From positions 1 through 17,680 of the forward strand of contig CATPCO010000313.1 of assembly GCA_955652925.1 (NCBI GenBank): a stretch of DNA of 17,680 nucleotides. The letters are read 5' to 3'. Shown here in pieces: positions 6,815 through 14,864 of the stretch. This DNA is from an uncultured Xanthobacteraceae bacterium (GTDB lineage: Bacteria; Pseudomonadota; Alphaproteobacteria; Rhizobiales; Xanthobacteraceae). Every line of letters begins with the position of its first letter. Within the stretch, counting starts at the first letter, position 1. The translations under genes and the position numbers were made by a program. The notes below the pieces were generated by a model. The model worked only from the letters and a program-made list of their open reading frames with translations, was not told the origin of the DNA and ran no database searches.

Positions 6815-7800
6815 GCGGACCTCCAGCGCCGGGGGATGAGCCGCGCGAGCCCGCCGAGAATGCCGTTGGGCAGAAACATCACGACCGCAATCAGCAGCAA
6901 ACCAATCCAGAAATACCAGTATTGCGGATTGATGCCGGAGAACTGATCGCGTGCGACCATATAGACGATGGCACCAACGATGCCGCCATAGAGCCGACCT
7001 GTCCCGCCCAGAATCAGAATGACCAGCACGTCGGCGGAGCGCTGGAAGCCCAGCGTGTCGAGCGAAACTGTCTCGGTGGTCTGCGCCAGCAATGCACCGG
7101 CGATGCCTGCCATGACGGCAGCGATGGTGTAGATCTTGCGAATATGGGCGGGACTGTGCGCCCCAATGGCGGGCATCCGGATTGCTCTTTCACGAATCCC
7201 TCGCAAGGCCAATCCGAACGGCGAATTGATCAGCCGCCGGGACAGCAGAAAAGCGAGCAACAGCACGCACACTGAATAGGCGTATGCGGCACGTCCGTAG
7301 AGATCAAACGGGAAGAGACCCAACAATTGCCACATGCGCACGCCCTGCAGCCCGTCCGCGCCGCCCGTGAGCCAGCTCGCGCTGTTGGCCACTTCGGCGA
7401 GCAGCAAGCCAAATCCGAGCGTGATCATGATGAGCGCAAGATGCCGGAATCGTGCGATGATAATGCTGGTGAGAAATCCCAGTAGCCCGGCGGCCACCCC
7501 GGCGATCGCAAGTCCCGTGATCGGCTCGCCCCAGCCCCATTTCGCAAGCAGGCCCGCGGTGTAGGAGCCGAATCCGAAATAGGCTGCGTGGCCAAGCGAG
7601 ACGATGCCCGCATAACCTAGAATGAGATCAAGCGAGACCGCAAAGAGCGCCGTAATTGCGATCTGGCTTGCGAGCACCAGGTAGCTCGGTGTCAACCAGA
7701 ACGGCAGCAGGCTTGCCAGCCAGAAAGCGATTTCAAGCGGCTGCCATCGGATGCCGGCTTCCAGATAGCGCTGCGGCTCGCTGGCCGCGCCGGAAGTCAT
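6811..7800 (-). CDS. livM: Branched-chain amino acid-type ABC transporter permease LivM
   Basis: A 329-aa inner-membrane permease of the BPD_transp_2 family, strongly hydrophobic with about 8-10 predicted membrane segments. The family motif DLILGYAGIVSLGHAAYFGFGSYTAGLL (the LivM 'GyaGllSLGHAafFGiGAYt' region) is at about residues 58-85. The later AVMAGIAGALLAQ and VILILGGTGRLYGGIVGA segments are the cytoplasmic ATPase-coupling loop and following helix. The N-terminus is soluble and short. A GGGAG ribosome-binding site lies inside the end of livH, and the start is 3 bases after the livH stop, so the two permeases are translationally coupled. It should pair with LivH to form the translocation pore. 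Confidence 0.95.
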   Translation of the reverse strand: MTSGAASEPQRYLEAGIRWQPLEIAFWLASLLPFWLTPSYLVLASQIAITALFAVSLDLILGYAGIVSLGHAAYFGFGSYTAGLLAKWGWGEPITGLAIAGVAAGLLGFLTSIIIARFRHLALIMITLGFGLLLAEVANSASWLTGGADGLQGVRMWQLLGLFPFDLYGRAAYAYSVCVLLLAFLLSRRLINSPFGLALRGIRERAIRMPAIGAHSPAHIRKIYTIAAVMAGIAGALLAQTTETVSLDTLGFQRSADVLVILILGGTGRLYGGIVGAIVYMVARDQFSGINPQYWYFWIGLLLIAVVMFLPNGILGGLARLIPRRWRSA

Positions 7801-7803
7801 CGT

Positions 7804-8667
7804 TCAACGTCTCCCGAACAGCCCCGCCGGACGCCACATCAGGAGCGTGATCATCACGAAATAGATGAGAAACGCGCCAAGCTCGGGAAAATAATACTTG
7901 CCCGCCATATCGCTGATGCCAAGGACGGTCGCAGCCGCAAATGAGCCGCCGATCGAGCCGAGCCCCCCGACGGCAACCACGATCAAGACATAAACGAGAT
8001 AGGTGAAGGCGAAGGCGTGATCGAGTCCCACGATCTCGACCGCGAGCGCGCCGCCCAGTCCCGCCAGCCCGCTGCCGAGCGCGAAAGTGATAGCAAACAC
8101 GCGACCCACATCGATGCCAAGGCCCCGCGCCATGCGCTGGTTGTCGACCGCTGCGCGCACCTGCGCGCCGAATCTCGTGTATTCAAGCGCCGCAACCAGC
8201 GCGACCGTGATCAGCAGCGAAACGCCGATCAGAAACAGCCGATAAACTCCGAAGCTCCGATGCGCGATTGCCACCGTGCCGCGCAAATACGACGGCAGCG
8301 CCACAGATTGCTGAACGGTCCCGAAGACATAGGCCGCCGCCGCCACGGAAACAAACACAATCCCGATCGTCAGCAGGCATTGCTCGAGGTCGCTTGCTCC
8401 ATAGAGCCGTTTGTAAAGGACCCGCTCGAACGCAACGCTCACGAGTGCCGCGGTCAGGAATGCCAGCGGCAACGTGGCCAGAAACGGCCAGCGAAATTCA
8501 TTCGTCAAGGTGACCGCAACATAGCCTCCCAGCATGGCGAAGCTGCAATGCGCCAGGTTGACGAAATTCATCATGCCCAAAGTGACGGAGAGCCCCACCG
8601 ACAACAGAAACAGCAGCATCCCGTAGGCAAACCCATCGAACAGAACGCCGACGGCCGATGCAATCAT
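7804..8667 (-). CDS. livH: Branched-chain amino acid-type ABC transporter permease LivH
   Basis: A 287-aa inner-membrane permease, the normal length for LivH. It has the family opening LSVGLSVTLGMMNFVNLAHCSFAMLGGYVA, corresponding to 'GLtLifGvmgvvNlAHGsfymlGAY', although the usual Gly after NLAH is Cys here. Later it has AAVDNQRMARGLGIDVGRVFAITFALGSGLAGLGGAL, the EAA-like loop that contacts the ATPases, and a C-terminal ...LMWRPAGLFGRR typical of LivH. About eight hydrophobic segments are visible. The start ATG 8667 lies 52 bases downstream of the end of the second substrate-binding gene. No strong ribosome-binding site is seen. It is part of the six-gene liv operon. Confidence 0.95.
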   Translation of the reverse strand: MIASAVGVLFDGFAYGMLLFLLSVGLSVTLGMMNFVNLAHCSFAMLGGYVAVTLTNEFRWPFLATLPLAFLTAALVSVAFERVLYKRLYGASDLEQCLLTIGIVFVSVAAAAYVFGTVQQSVALPSYLRGTVAIAHRSFGVYRLFLIGVSLLITVALVAALEYTRFGAQVRAAVDNQRMARGLGIDVGRVFAITFALGSGLAGLGGALAVEIVGLDHAFAFTYLVYVLIVVAVGGLGSIGGSFAAATVLGISDMAGKYYFPELGAFLIYFVMITLLMWRPAGLFGRR

Positions 8668-8719
8668 ACTGTTGGTGGCTTCAGCGCTTCCAAACTATCC
8701 GGCGTCAGGAGATGATCCA

Positions 8720-9916
8720 TCAGTTCTTCATCGCGGCCTTGAATGGGTCTTTCACATTCTCGACCTTGTCGAACTCGACATTGCGCAACTCGCCGCCGAC
8801 CTTCTCGACCCGCCGAATGTAGACCGTCTGAATGACGTCGCGCGTTTCCGGATCGATCGACATCGGGCCGCGGGGACTCTCCCAGCTCATGCCCTTGGCC
8901 GCCGAAACGAGAGCCTCGCCGTCGGCGTTGCCGCCGGTCTTCTTGAGCGCCTCGTAGATCACGTGCATGCCGTCATAGGCTCCGACCGAAAACATGTCGG
9001 GATTGCGTCCGAACGCTTCCTTATAACTGCGCACGAAAGCCGAGTTCAAAGCAGAGGAATGATTGAAGTCGTAGTGAAAGGCGGTGATGATCCCGATACC
9101 CGCCTCTCCCATGCTCCTGAGCGCATCTTCCGAGGTCAATTCGCCCTGACCAAGAATCTTGGTCCTGAGCGGGTCGATCGCGCGCTCGGCCAAAGCCTTG
9201 CCGATTGCCGCGGGTTGCGGGCCGCCCGGGGTCCAGATGTAAATCGCTTCCGCATTGCTGTCTCTCGCCCGCTGCACGAACGCCGAAAAATCCTGGTTCG
9301 CCACCGGGTATCGTGCCGAGCCGACGATTTCGCCCCCTGCTCCCTTGAAGCCCTTTTGAAAAGCGGCTTCGCCGTCATGCCCGGGCCCGAAGTCCGACAC
9401 CATGGTGTAGGCTCTGCGTATGCCATTCCTGTAGGCCCAGGCGCCGAGCGTTTCATTGAGCTGCGGCACCGTGAACGAGGTGCGCACCATGTACGGCGAC
9501 TTCGTCGTGATGATCGCGGTCGCCGCGTTCATGTTGACCATGAATTTTTTCGCTTGCGCGGATACGTCGCCCGCGGCGAGCGCATTGGGCGTGAGAGCAA
9601 AACCGGCGAGCATGTCCGCCTTGTCGCGCACGATCAGCTCCTGCGCCAGGCGCTTGGCAATATCGGGAGCGATACCGCCGGTGTCCTTGCGAAGAAGCTC
9701 GATCTTTCGCCCCGCCACACCGTCTCCATGCTGAGCCAGGTAGAGCTTGATGCCGTTGTCCATCTGGGCGGACGGATCGGCAAACTGGCCGGAATAGGCC
9801 AGGATCACCCCGACCTTTACGGGTTGCTGCGCGGCCGCGCAGGTGGCGGCCAATGCCGCGACAGCGATCGAGAGCAGGCCGGCGAAAGCTTTTCGCATGG
9901 CCCCAACCCCGCGCAT
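8720..9916 (-). CDS. Periplasmic substrate-binding protein 2 of the liv-type transporter (LivK/Peripla_BP_6)
   Basis: A 398-aa ABC substrate-binding protein of the Peripla_BP_6 (LIV-binding) family. The N-terminus is a signal peptide (MRKAFAGLLSIAVAALAAT..., cleavage probably at CAAA-QQ), then PVKVGVILAYSGQFADPSAQ, the family's first strand and ligand loop. It continues with DNGIKLYL, GGIAPDIAKRLAQEL and the LTPNALA and YTMVSDFGPGHD segments. It ends with the SBP-typical RGPMSIDPETRDVIQTVYIR. The annotated ATG 9916 overlaps the upstream stop codon by one base (TGATG); an internal Met at 9898 gives a cleaner signal peptide. It is about two-thirds identical by eye to its upstream neighbour, a tandem duplication. 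The ligand is unknown; relatives bind amino acids, amides, urea or aromatic acids. Confidence 0.94.
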   Translation of the reverse strand: MRGVGAMRKAFAGLLSIAVAALAATCAAAQQPVKVGVILAYSGQFADPSAQMDNGIKLYLAQHGDGVAGRKIELLRKDTGGIAPDIAKRLAQELIVRDKADMLAGFALTPNALAAGDVSAQAKKFMVNMNAATAIITTKSPYMVRTSFTVPQLNETLGAWAYRNGIRRAYTMVSDFGPGHDGEAAFQKGFKGAGGEIVGSARYPVANQDFSAFVQRARDSNAEAIYIWTPGGPQPAAIGKALAERAIDPLRTKILGQGELTSEDALRSMGEAGIGIITAFHYDFNHSSALNSAFVRSYKEAFGRNPDMFSVGAYDGMHVIYEALKKTGGNADGEALVSAAKGMSWESPRGPMSIDPETRDVIQTVYIRRVEKVGGELRNVEFDKVENVKDPFKAAMKN

Positions 9917-11082
9917 CAGCCGCGCGTCGGGTCTTTGACGTTTTCGATCTTGTCGAATGGGACATTGACGAGCTCGTCCCCGACTTTCTCCACCCGCCGG
10001 ATATAGATCGTCTGCACCACGTCGCGCGTATCCGGATCAATGGACATCGGACCGCGCGGGCTCTCCCATTTCAGTCCTTTGGCGGCGTTGATCAGGGCCT
10101 CGCCGTCGGTGTTGCCGCCGGTCTTCTTGAGCGTCTCGTAAATGGCATGCATGCCGTCATAGCCGCCGATCGAGAAAAAGTCCGGATTGCGGCCATGCAT
10201 TTGATTGAAGAGCTTCACGAACTCCACATTGAGCGGCGCGGCGCTCTTGTAGTCGTAGTGCCACGCGGAGATGATGCCAAGCGCGCTGTCTCCCATGGCC
10301 TTGAGCGCCTGCTCCGAAGTCGTCTCCCCTGACCCGAGCACTTTGGTCTTCGCGAGATCGATACCCCGCTCCGCAAACGCTTTCCCCAGCGCAGCCGGTT
10401 GAGCGCCCCCCGGAATGAAAATATAGATGCATTCCGGATTGAGATCCTTGGCGCGTTGAACGAAGGCCGAGAAATCCGGATTGGCAACGGGAAAGCGAAC
10501 CGATCCTATGATTTCACCGCCGGCTTTCTTGAAGGCGCCTTGAAATGCCGCCTCGGAATCGTGTCCGGGCCCGTAGTCGGTGACCATGGTATAGCATTGC
10601 TTTATTCCATGCTTGGCCGCCCATGTGCCGAACGTGTCCATCACCTGCGGCAATGTCACCGACGTGCGGATCATGTACGGCGACTTGGTGACGATGATGG
10701 AGGTCGCGGCATTCATCACCACCATGAATTTCTTTGCTTGCGCCGACACATCGGCCGCGGCGAGCGCATTGGGTGTGAGCAGGAATCCTCCGAGCATGTC
10801 GACGTTGTCGCGCACGACAAGCTCTTGCGCCAGGCGCTTCGCCACATCGGGAGCGGGACCGCCCACGTCGCGACGGATAAGCTCGATCTTCTTGCCCGCA
10901 ACCGTGTCGCCGTGTTGTTGAATGTAAGTCTTGATGCCGTTGTCGAGTTGAATGCCGGCGTCGGCGAATTGGCCGGAAAGAACATTGATCAGGCCGATCT
11001 TCACCGACTGCTGGGCGTGCGCCGAAACACCGCCTAGAAACAGCGCAACGGCAAACGCGAGTGCAACAAGGAGCTGGGGCAT
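9916..11082 (-). CDS. Periplasmic substrate-binding protein 1 of the liv-type transporter (LivK/Peripla_BP_6)
   Basis: A 388-aa Peripla_BP_6 substrate-binding protein and the first gene of the liv operon. The signal peptide is MPQLLVALAFAVALFLGG..., with a likely AHA-QQ cleavage site near residue 23. The mature protein starts SVKIGLINVLSGQFADAGIQ. It shares nearly every conserved block with the next gene: KRLAQEL, LTPNALAA, SAQAKKF, TKSPYM, DFSAFVQRA, ESPRGPMSIDP and TRDVVQTIYIRRVEKVG. It has a good ribosome-binding site (GGGAGGATTACG-ATG), better than those of the downstream genes, which fits its position at the head of the operon. Regulation is not evident from the upstream sequence, where a REP-like palindrome sits 26 bases before the start. 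Confidence 0.95.
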   Translation of the reverse strand: MPQLLVALAFAVALFLGGVSAHAQQSVKIGLINVLSGQFADAGIQLDNGIKTYIQQHGDTVAGKKIELIRRDVGGPAPDVAKRLAQELVVRDNVDMLGGFLLTPNALAAADVSAQAKKFMVVMNAATSIIVTKSPYMIRTSVTLPQVMDTFGTWAAKHGIKQCYTMVTDYGPGHDSEAAFQGAFKKAGGEIIGSVRFPVANPDFSAFVQRAKDLNPECIYIFIPGGAQPAALGKAFAERGIDLAKTKVLGSGETTSEQALKAMGDSALGIISAWHYDYKSAAPLNVEFVKLFNQMHGRNPDFFSIGGYDGMHAIYETLKKTGGNTDGEALINAAKGLKWESPRGPMSIDPDTRDVVQTIYIRRVEKVGDELVNVPFDKIENVKDPTRG

Positions 11083-11107
11083 CGTAATCCTCCCGCAGTG
11101 GTAGCAA

Positions 11108-11181
11108 TCGTAGCCCGGATGAGCGAAGCGTCACGTGGGTAGGGACGAGCCCGGATGTCGCTTCGCTCATCCGTCCTACGA
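11108..11181. repeat. REP-like inverted repeat (BIME-type element)
   Basis: Arms TCGTAGCCCGGATGAGCGAA (from 11108, running to 11130) and, on the other strand, the complement of 11159-11181 pair over 23 bases with two mismatches. The 28-base spacer itself contains a second CCCGGATG (11150-11157). The sequence resembles the dispersed GTAGCCCGGATGAGCG-type palindromes found in many proteobacterial genomes. It lies in the gap between the divergent liv operon and the SGNH hydrolase gene. It could act as a transcript-end stabiliser, or be a mobile REP remnant. Confidence 0.7.
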
Positions 11182-11325
11182 AGCTACGTTTTCAGATAGT
11201 ACCCTAGCAAATCGGACGGGGTCGATTCTATCCCGGTGTCGCGAAGCCACAGGTCGCGGCCCTGGCCTCACATTTCTGCCGCATCCTGCGGGTCTATTGG
11301 CAAGCTATTGATCGCTGCTGTCCGC

Positions 11326-13302
11326 ATGCGCTGTTCTTCCGTTGCGACCATAATTGTCACGGTTGGCGCCCTGCTCGCGTCCGCGTGGTGCCACCAGCCG
11401 GCACGCGCCGAAGCCAGAGCGGGTGGAATTGCGCGCGTCGAATGGGAAGTGAAGAACCGTTTTCGGCTGTTTCGTAACGAGGCCGATTTTCAGCGTCACG
11501 TTGCTGCTGCCCGCGGCGAGGGCGTGCTTGCCTCGGAACGCCGCCTCGCGCGCGAAACCGATGGCCGCGGATGGGCGCGCGACGTGGTGGAGAGGCTGTG
11601 CGTCGACCGCGCGGGCAGCCTCCTCGAATACTGTGATCGCGACGGCGAACGCGAAGTCTATTTGGCGCCGCGCGATCATCGCATCGGCGTGGCGCTCGCC
11701 GGAACCATTCCGGCCAACGAGGGATGCGTCTGGAGCTTCGATGACGGAGAAGGCTCCCCGCACACGGCCAACGCCGGCTGCAACGAAGAGATCAAGGCCA
11801 GGGTACGCTTCGGCCGAACCACCGTTGCGAGCGTCGACATGATCCTGCCCGACGGGACGGCGCAACGTCTGGTCAGCGAAATCAAGGTGCGTGACGTGCT
11901 CATCGCCGGAATGGGCGACTCCATCGCGGCCGGCGAAGGCAATCCGGATCGTGCCATTCGTCTCTCAGATGAGGGCTTTTGCTTCAAACGTTTTGGCGGA
12001 AGCGAGTATTTTCGGCCGGGGCGCGAAGGCTTCAGGGGGAACAAGTCCTGCGCGCCCACGCCGATCGAGAGCGGGGCCGAGGACTGGGCGCGCCAGAGCG
12101 CGCGCTGGTTGAGCGGACCGTGTCACCGTTCTCTTTACAGTTATCAGACCCGCGCCGCGCTCGAGCTCGCGGTCGAGAACCCGCATCTCGCGGTGACGTT
12201 CATCCCGCTCGCGTGCTCGGGCGCAACAGTCGACATCGGCTTTCTGGGCGGCCTGCGCATACTCGAGTGTCCAAGTCCCGGCACCGGGGCTCCTTGCGCG
12301 CGCAGCGTTCGCCCACAAGTCGCCGATTTGGCGGAGGTGATGGCGACCGCGCGCCGCCACAACCCGTACCGCGCGCTTGACCTCATTCTTCTGACCTTAG
12401 GCGCCAACGATGTTCTCTTCTCCGGGCTGATGGCCAATGTCATTGTCGAGCCCAGCACCGAGCGAAGCCTGCTCGCCCGTGCCGGCAAAATCATTTCGGT
12501 CGAGGAGACGCAGCGCATCCTGGATGAAGAGTTGCCCGGCAACTTTGCCAAAGTGCGTGCGGCTCTGAAACCTTTTGTGGCGGGCGACCTTTCGCGTGTT
12601 GTGTACGTGAGCTATGCCAATCCGGCCCTCGCCGGCCCGAATACGACTTGCCCCGGCGGGCGCGATGGTTTCGACGTACATCCTGCTTTTGGCGCGGACG
12701 GCGAGCGGCTGCGCCGCGCTTCTGAATTTGTCTCGCAGCGCTTCCTGCCACGCATGAAAGTACTGGCGCGCTGCGAGGATCGCCGCAACTGCCGCGATCC
12801 CGCAACCGAAGCCATGACTTTCGTCGACGCACACCAGGCGGCGTTTGCGTCGCACGGCATTTGCGCTCGCTCCAATGAGGATCCCGCCTTTGATCGGGAC
12901 TGCTTTCACGGACATGACGAAGCGTTTCGCAGCGGACTGACGCGAGCGGCGGTTGATCCGATGTCATGCGGATATCCCGCCAGCGAGTTTCGTCCCTACG
13001 CCTCCCGGGCACGCTGGATTCGAACCGCAAATGATAGTTATCTTACGGCGATGACCTACCCCGAAGGTCTTCCGTTCATCTTGCAGCCGAGCGATCTGCA
13101 CGATGCCATTTGGGGCATATTGGCCGCGGTCTACGGGGGAGCTGTCCATCCAACCGCCGAGGGTCATGCCGCAATGGCGGATGCGGCTCTGCCTGCGATG
13201 CATGAAGCGCTGGGCCTTGCCGGCCGCTCCGGTGCTGTTCGCACCGAACCGTTGCCCGCGCCGCAGCTGCTCGCGCCGCAACCTCCCGCGGCCACGCGCT
13301 AA
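11326..13302 (+). CDS. Secreted SGNH/GDSL-like hydrolase (658 aa)
   Basis: A large exported protein with SGNH-hydrolase motifs. From ATG 11326 the N-terminus is a signal peptide (MRCSSVATIIVTVGALLASA..., likely cleaved near ARAEA); an in-frame GTG at 11236 would add 30 residues with no homology-like content. Residues 30-190 are an N-terminal domain of unknown type. Block I is GMGDSIAAGEGNPD, with the candidate nucleophile Ser199. Block III is LTLGANDVLFSG, with Asn361. Block V is VHPTAEGH, with His608 as the likely catalytic His. The acidic residue normally three positions before that His is Gly here. Twelve or more Cys residues in the mature protein fit an extracytoplasmic, disulfide-bonded enzyme. 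The substrate (lipid, ester or carbohydrate ester) is unknown. It is flanked by a divergent transporter operon and a convergent reductase gene, so it is probably a single-gene unit. Confidence 0.85.
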   Translation: MRCSSVATIIVTVGALLASAWCHQPARAEARAGGIARVEWEVKNRFRLFRNEADFQRHVAAARGEGVLASERRLARETDGRGWARDVVERLCVDRAGSLLEYCDRDGEREVYLAPRDHRIGVALAGTIPANEGCVWSFDDGEGSPHTANAGCNEEIKARVRFGRTTVASVDMILPDGTAQRLVSEIKVRDVLIAGMGDSIAAGEGNPDRAIRLSDEGFCFKRFGGSEYFRPGREGFRGNKSCAPTPIESGAEDWARQSARWLSGPCHRSLYSYQTRAALELAVENPHLAVTFIPLACSGATVDIGFLGGLRILECPSPGTGAPCARSVRPQVADLAEVMATARRHNPYRALDLILLTLGANDVLFSGLMANVIVEPSTERSLLARAGKIISVEETQRILDEELPGNFAKVRAALKPFVAGDLSRVVYVSYANPALAGPNTTCPGGRDGFDVHPAFGADGERLRRASEFVSQRFLPRMKVLARCEDRRNCRDPATEAMTFVDAHQAAFASHGICARSNEDPAFDRDCFHGHDEAFRSGLTRAAVDPMSCGYPASEFRPYASRARWIRTANDSYLTAMTYPEGLPFILQPSDLHDAIWGILAAVYGGAVHPTAEGHAAMADAALPAMHEALGLAGRSGAVRTEPLPAPQLLAPQPPAATR

Positions 13303-13304
13303 TC

Positions 13305-13320
13305 GAGCGGCAGACCGCTC
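13305..13320. terminator. Possible bidirectional terminator hairpin
   Basis: GAGCGG, loop CAGA, CCGCTC lies in the 25-base gap between the convergent SGNH hydrolase and ferredoxin-NADP reductase genes. The 6-bp GC-rich stem is in the right place to stop both transcripts, but no T-run follows on either side. Confidence 0.35.
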
Positions 13321-13327
13321 TTCGCAG

Positions 13328-14359
13328 TCACGCCACTCCGAGCTTCTTCTGTAGGCTCGTGGACGAGGTCGTGTACTGAAAGATCAGTCGTTTGTCGGGA
13401 AAGACGTAGCGGTGCGCCTTCTGCGCCATCAGCGCACCTTCGTGAAAACCGGACAGAATGAGCTTGAGCTTGCCCGGATACCAGTTGATGTCGCCGATCG
13501 CGAAAATGCCGGGCACGCTTGATTCGAAGTTTGCCGTATTCACCACAATATATTCGCCGTCCTTCATCTCCATGCCCCAGTTCGCCACGGCGCCGAGCTT
13601 CATGGTGAGGCCGAAAAAAGGCAGCAGCGCATCGCAGGCAATTTCAAATGTTGAGCCGTCGTTGCGCTTGACAATGGCTTTCGCGACTTGACCGGCTTCA
13701 CCTTGCAGGGCCGAGACTTGCCCGAGCACGAAATCGATTTTCCCCTCTCCAACCAGAGTCATCATCTTGTTGACACTGTCAGGCGCGGCTCGAAAGTCGC
13801 TGCGCCGGTGCAGGAGCGTGAGATGGCTCGCGACCGGCGCCAGGTTGAGCGTCCAGTCGAGCGCCGAATCGCCGCCGCCGACAATAAGCAGGCGCTTGTC
13901 CCGAAAAGCTTCCATCTGGCGCACGGAATAGAACACGGACGTGCTCTCGTAGGCCTCGATGCCGGGGATGGGCGGACGCTTGGGCTGGAATGACCCTCCG
14001 CCGGCCGCCACCACAATGACTTTGATCTCGAAAATCCTGCCGCGATCCGTGGTGACACGGAAGAGCGGATCGCCGATCTTCTCGATCGTCTCGACCATCT
14101 CCTGCAGGTGAAAGCTCGCGCCGAACGGTTTTATCTGCGCCATCAATGCATCGCAGATGCCCTGCCCGGTGATGTAGGGAATGCCGGGAATGTCGTAGAT
14201 CGGCTTTTCCGGGTAAAGCTCGGCGCACTGGCCGCCGATCTTGTCCAGTATGTCGACGACGTGCGCCTTCATATCGAGCAGCCCAAGCTCGAAGATCGCG
14301 AACAGACCGCACGGCCCGGCCCCGATAATGAGCACGTCGGTTTTAAAGGTTTCGCTCAT
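13328..14359 (-). CDS. Ferredoxin-NADP reductase, type 2 (thioredoxin-reductase-like)
   Basis: A 343-aa flavoprotein of the TrxR-like type-2 FNR family (EC 1.18.1.2), cytoplasmic, normally a homodimer that passes electrons between NADPH and ferredoxin. FAD-binding GAGPCGL is at 13-19 and the NADPH-binding GGGDSALDW at 161-169. The second FAD motif is FAIGDINWYPGKLKLILSGFHEGALMAQ. The C-terminus YTTSSTSLQKKLGV is the distinctive type-2 FNR tail that stacks over the flavin. The CxxC redox pair of true thioredoxin reductases is absent between the FAD and NADPH domains, which supports FNR over TrxR. It follows the [2Fe-2S] ferredoxin gene by 29 bases on the same strand, so the two probably form a redox pair. 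The assignment is secure. Confidence 0.94.
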   Translation of the reverse strand: MSETFKTDVLIIGAGPCGLFAIFELGLLDMKAHVVDILDKIGGQCAELYPEKPIYDIPGIPYITGQGICDALMAQIKPFGASFHLQEMVETIEKIGDPLFRVTTDRGRIFEIKVIVVAAGGGSFQPKRPPIPGIEAYESTSVFYSVRQMEAFRDKRLLIVGGGDSALDWTLNLAPVASHLTLLHRRSDFRAAPDSVNKMMTLVGEGKIDFVLGQVSALQGEAGQVAKAIVKRNDGSTFEIACDALLPFFGLTMKLGAVANWGMEMKDGEYIVVNTANFESSVPGIFAIGDINWYPGKLKLILSGFHEGALMAQKAHRYVFPDKRLIFQYTTSSTSLQKKLGVA

Positions 14360-14388
14360 GCTTAAGTCGTGCGAGACGCCGTTTCGTT

Positions 14389-14709
14389 TTAAGCTTGGCG
14401 CTCGGGTGTGCGCACAACGAGCCCATCGAACTCAGCGGCGACCTTGATCTGGCAGGAGAGCCGCGAATTGGGCCGCACGTCATAGCCAAAATCGAGCATG
14501 TCCTGTTCCATGGGCGATGGCTCGCCCACCGCCTCCCGCCAGGCTTCCTCGATATAGACATGGCAGGTGGCACAGGCGCACGCGCCACCGCATTCCGCCT
14601 CGATCCCTGGAATTGCGTTCTTGATTGCGGTCTCCATCACGGTCGATCCGAGCTCTCCCTCGATCGTGCGCGCGGTCCCTTGATGATCGATATAGGTGAT
14701 CTTCGGCAT
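14389..14709 (-). CDS. Adrenodoxin-type [2Fe-2S] ferredoxin
   Basis: A 106-aa ferredoxin. The cluster ligands follow the adrenodoxin/putidaredoxin pattern C-x5-C-x2-C...C: Cys40, Cys46, Cys49 (in ECGGACACATCHVYI) and Cys86 (RLSCQI). The extra Cys44 is common in this group. The motif MEQDMLDF is the usual helix before the last ligand in vertebrate-type ferredoxins. I start at ATG 14709 (MPKITYIDHQ); the longer frame to 14844 adds unrelated sequence. Relatives feed electrons to cytochromes P450 and to other oxygenases or Fe-S biogenesis enzymes. The neighbouring FNR is the obvious reductase. No P450 gene is in this window. Confidence 0.93.
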   Translation of the reverse strand: MPKITYIDHQGTARTIEGELGSTVMETAIKNAIPGIEAECGGACACATCHVYIEEAWREAVGEPSPMEQDMLDFGYDVRPNSRLSCQIKVAAEFDGLVVRTPERQA

Positions 14710-14864
14710 GGCAGGCGACAATAGCGGGGATTGGGTCGCGCTCTCACAACCCAATCGGGCCGTGCAACATGTTTGGGTCTTGGAATCTCTCAACCGATCG
14801 AGGCTCGTATAGCGGCTCGCCGGGCGGCGCGCCAGACAGAACACCTGCTCCGGCGCATTAACGC

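Noticed and set aside
8017..8715. 232-aa plus-strand open frame opposite livH
   Set aside because: Low-complexity Arg/Gln/His translation, fully antisense to an intact permease gene.
8672..10006. 444-aa plus-strand open frame opposite the second substrate-binding gene
   Set aside because: It is antisense to a clear Peripla_BP_6 gene. Its Arg/His-rich translation shows no protein family pattern and is a by-product of GC-rich codon use; a similar frame appears opposite the paralogue at 10399-11037.
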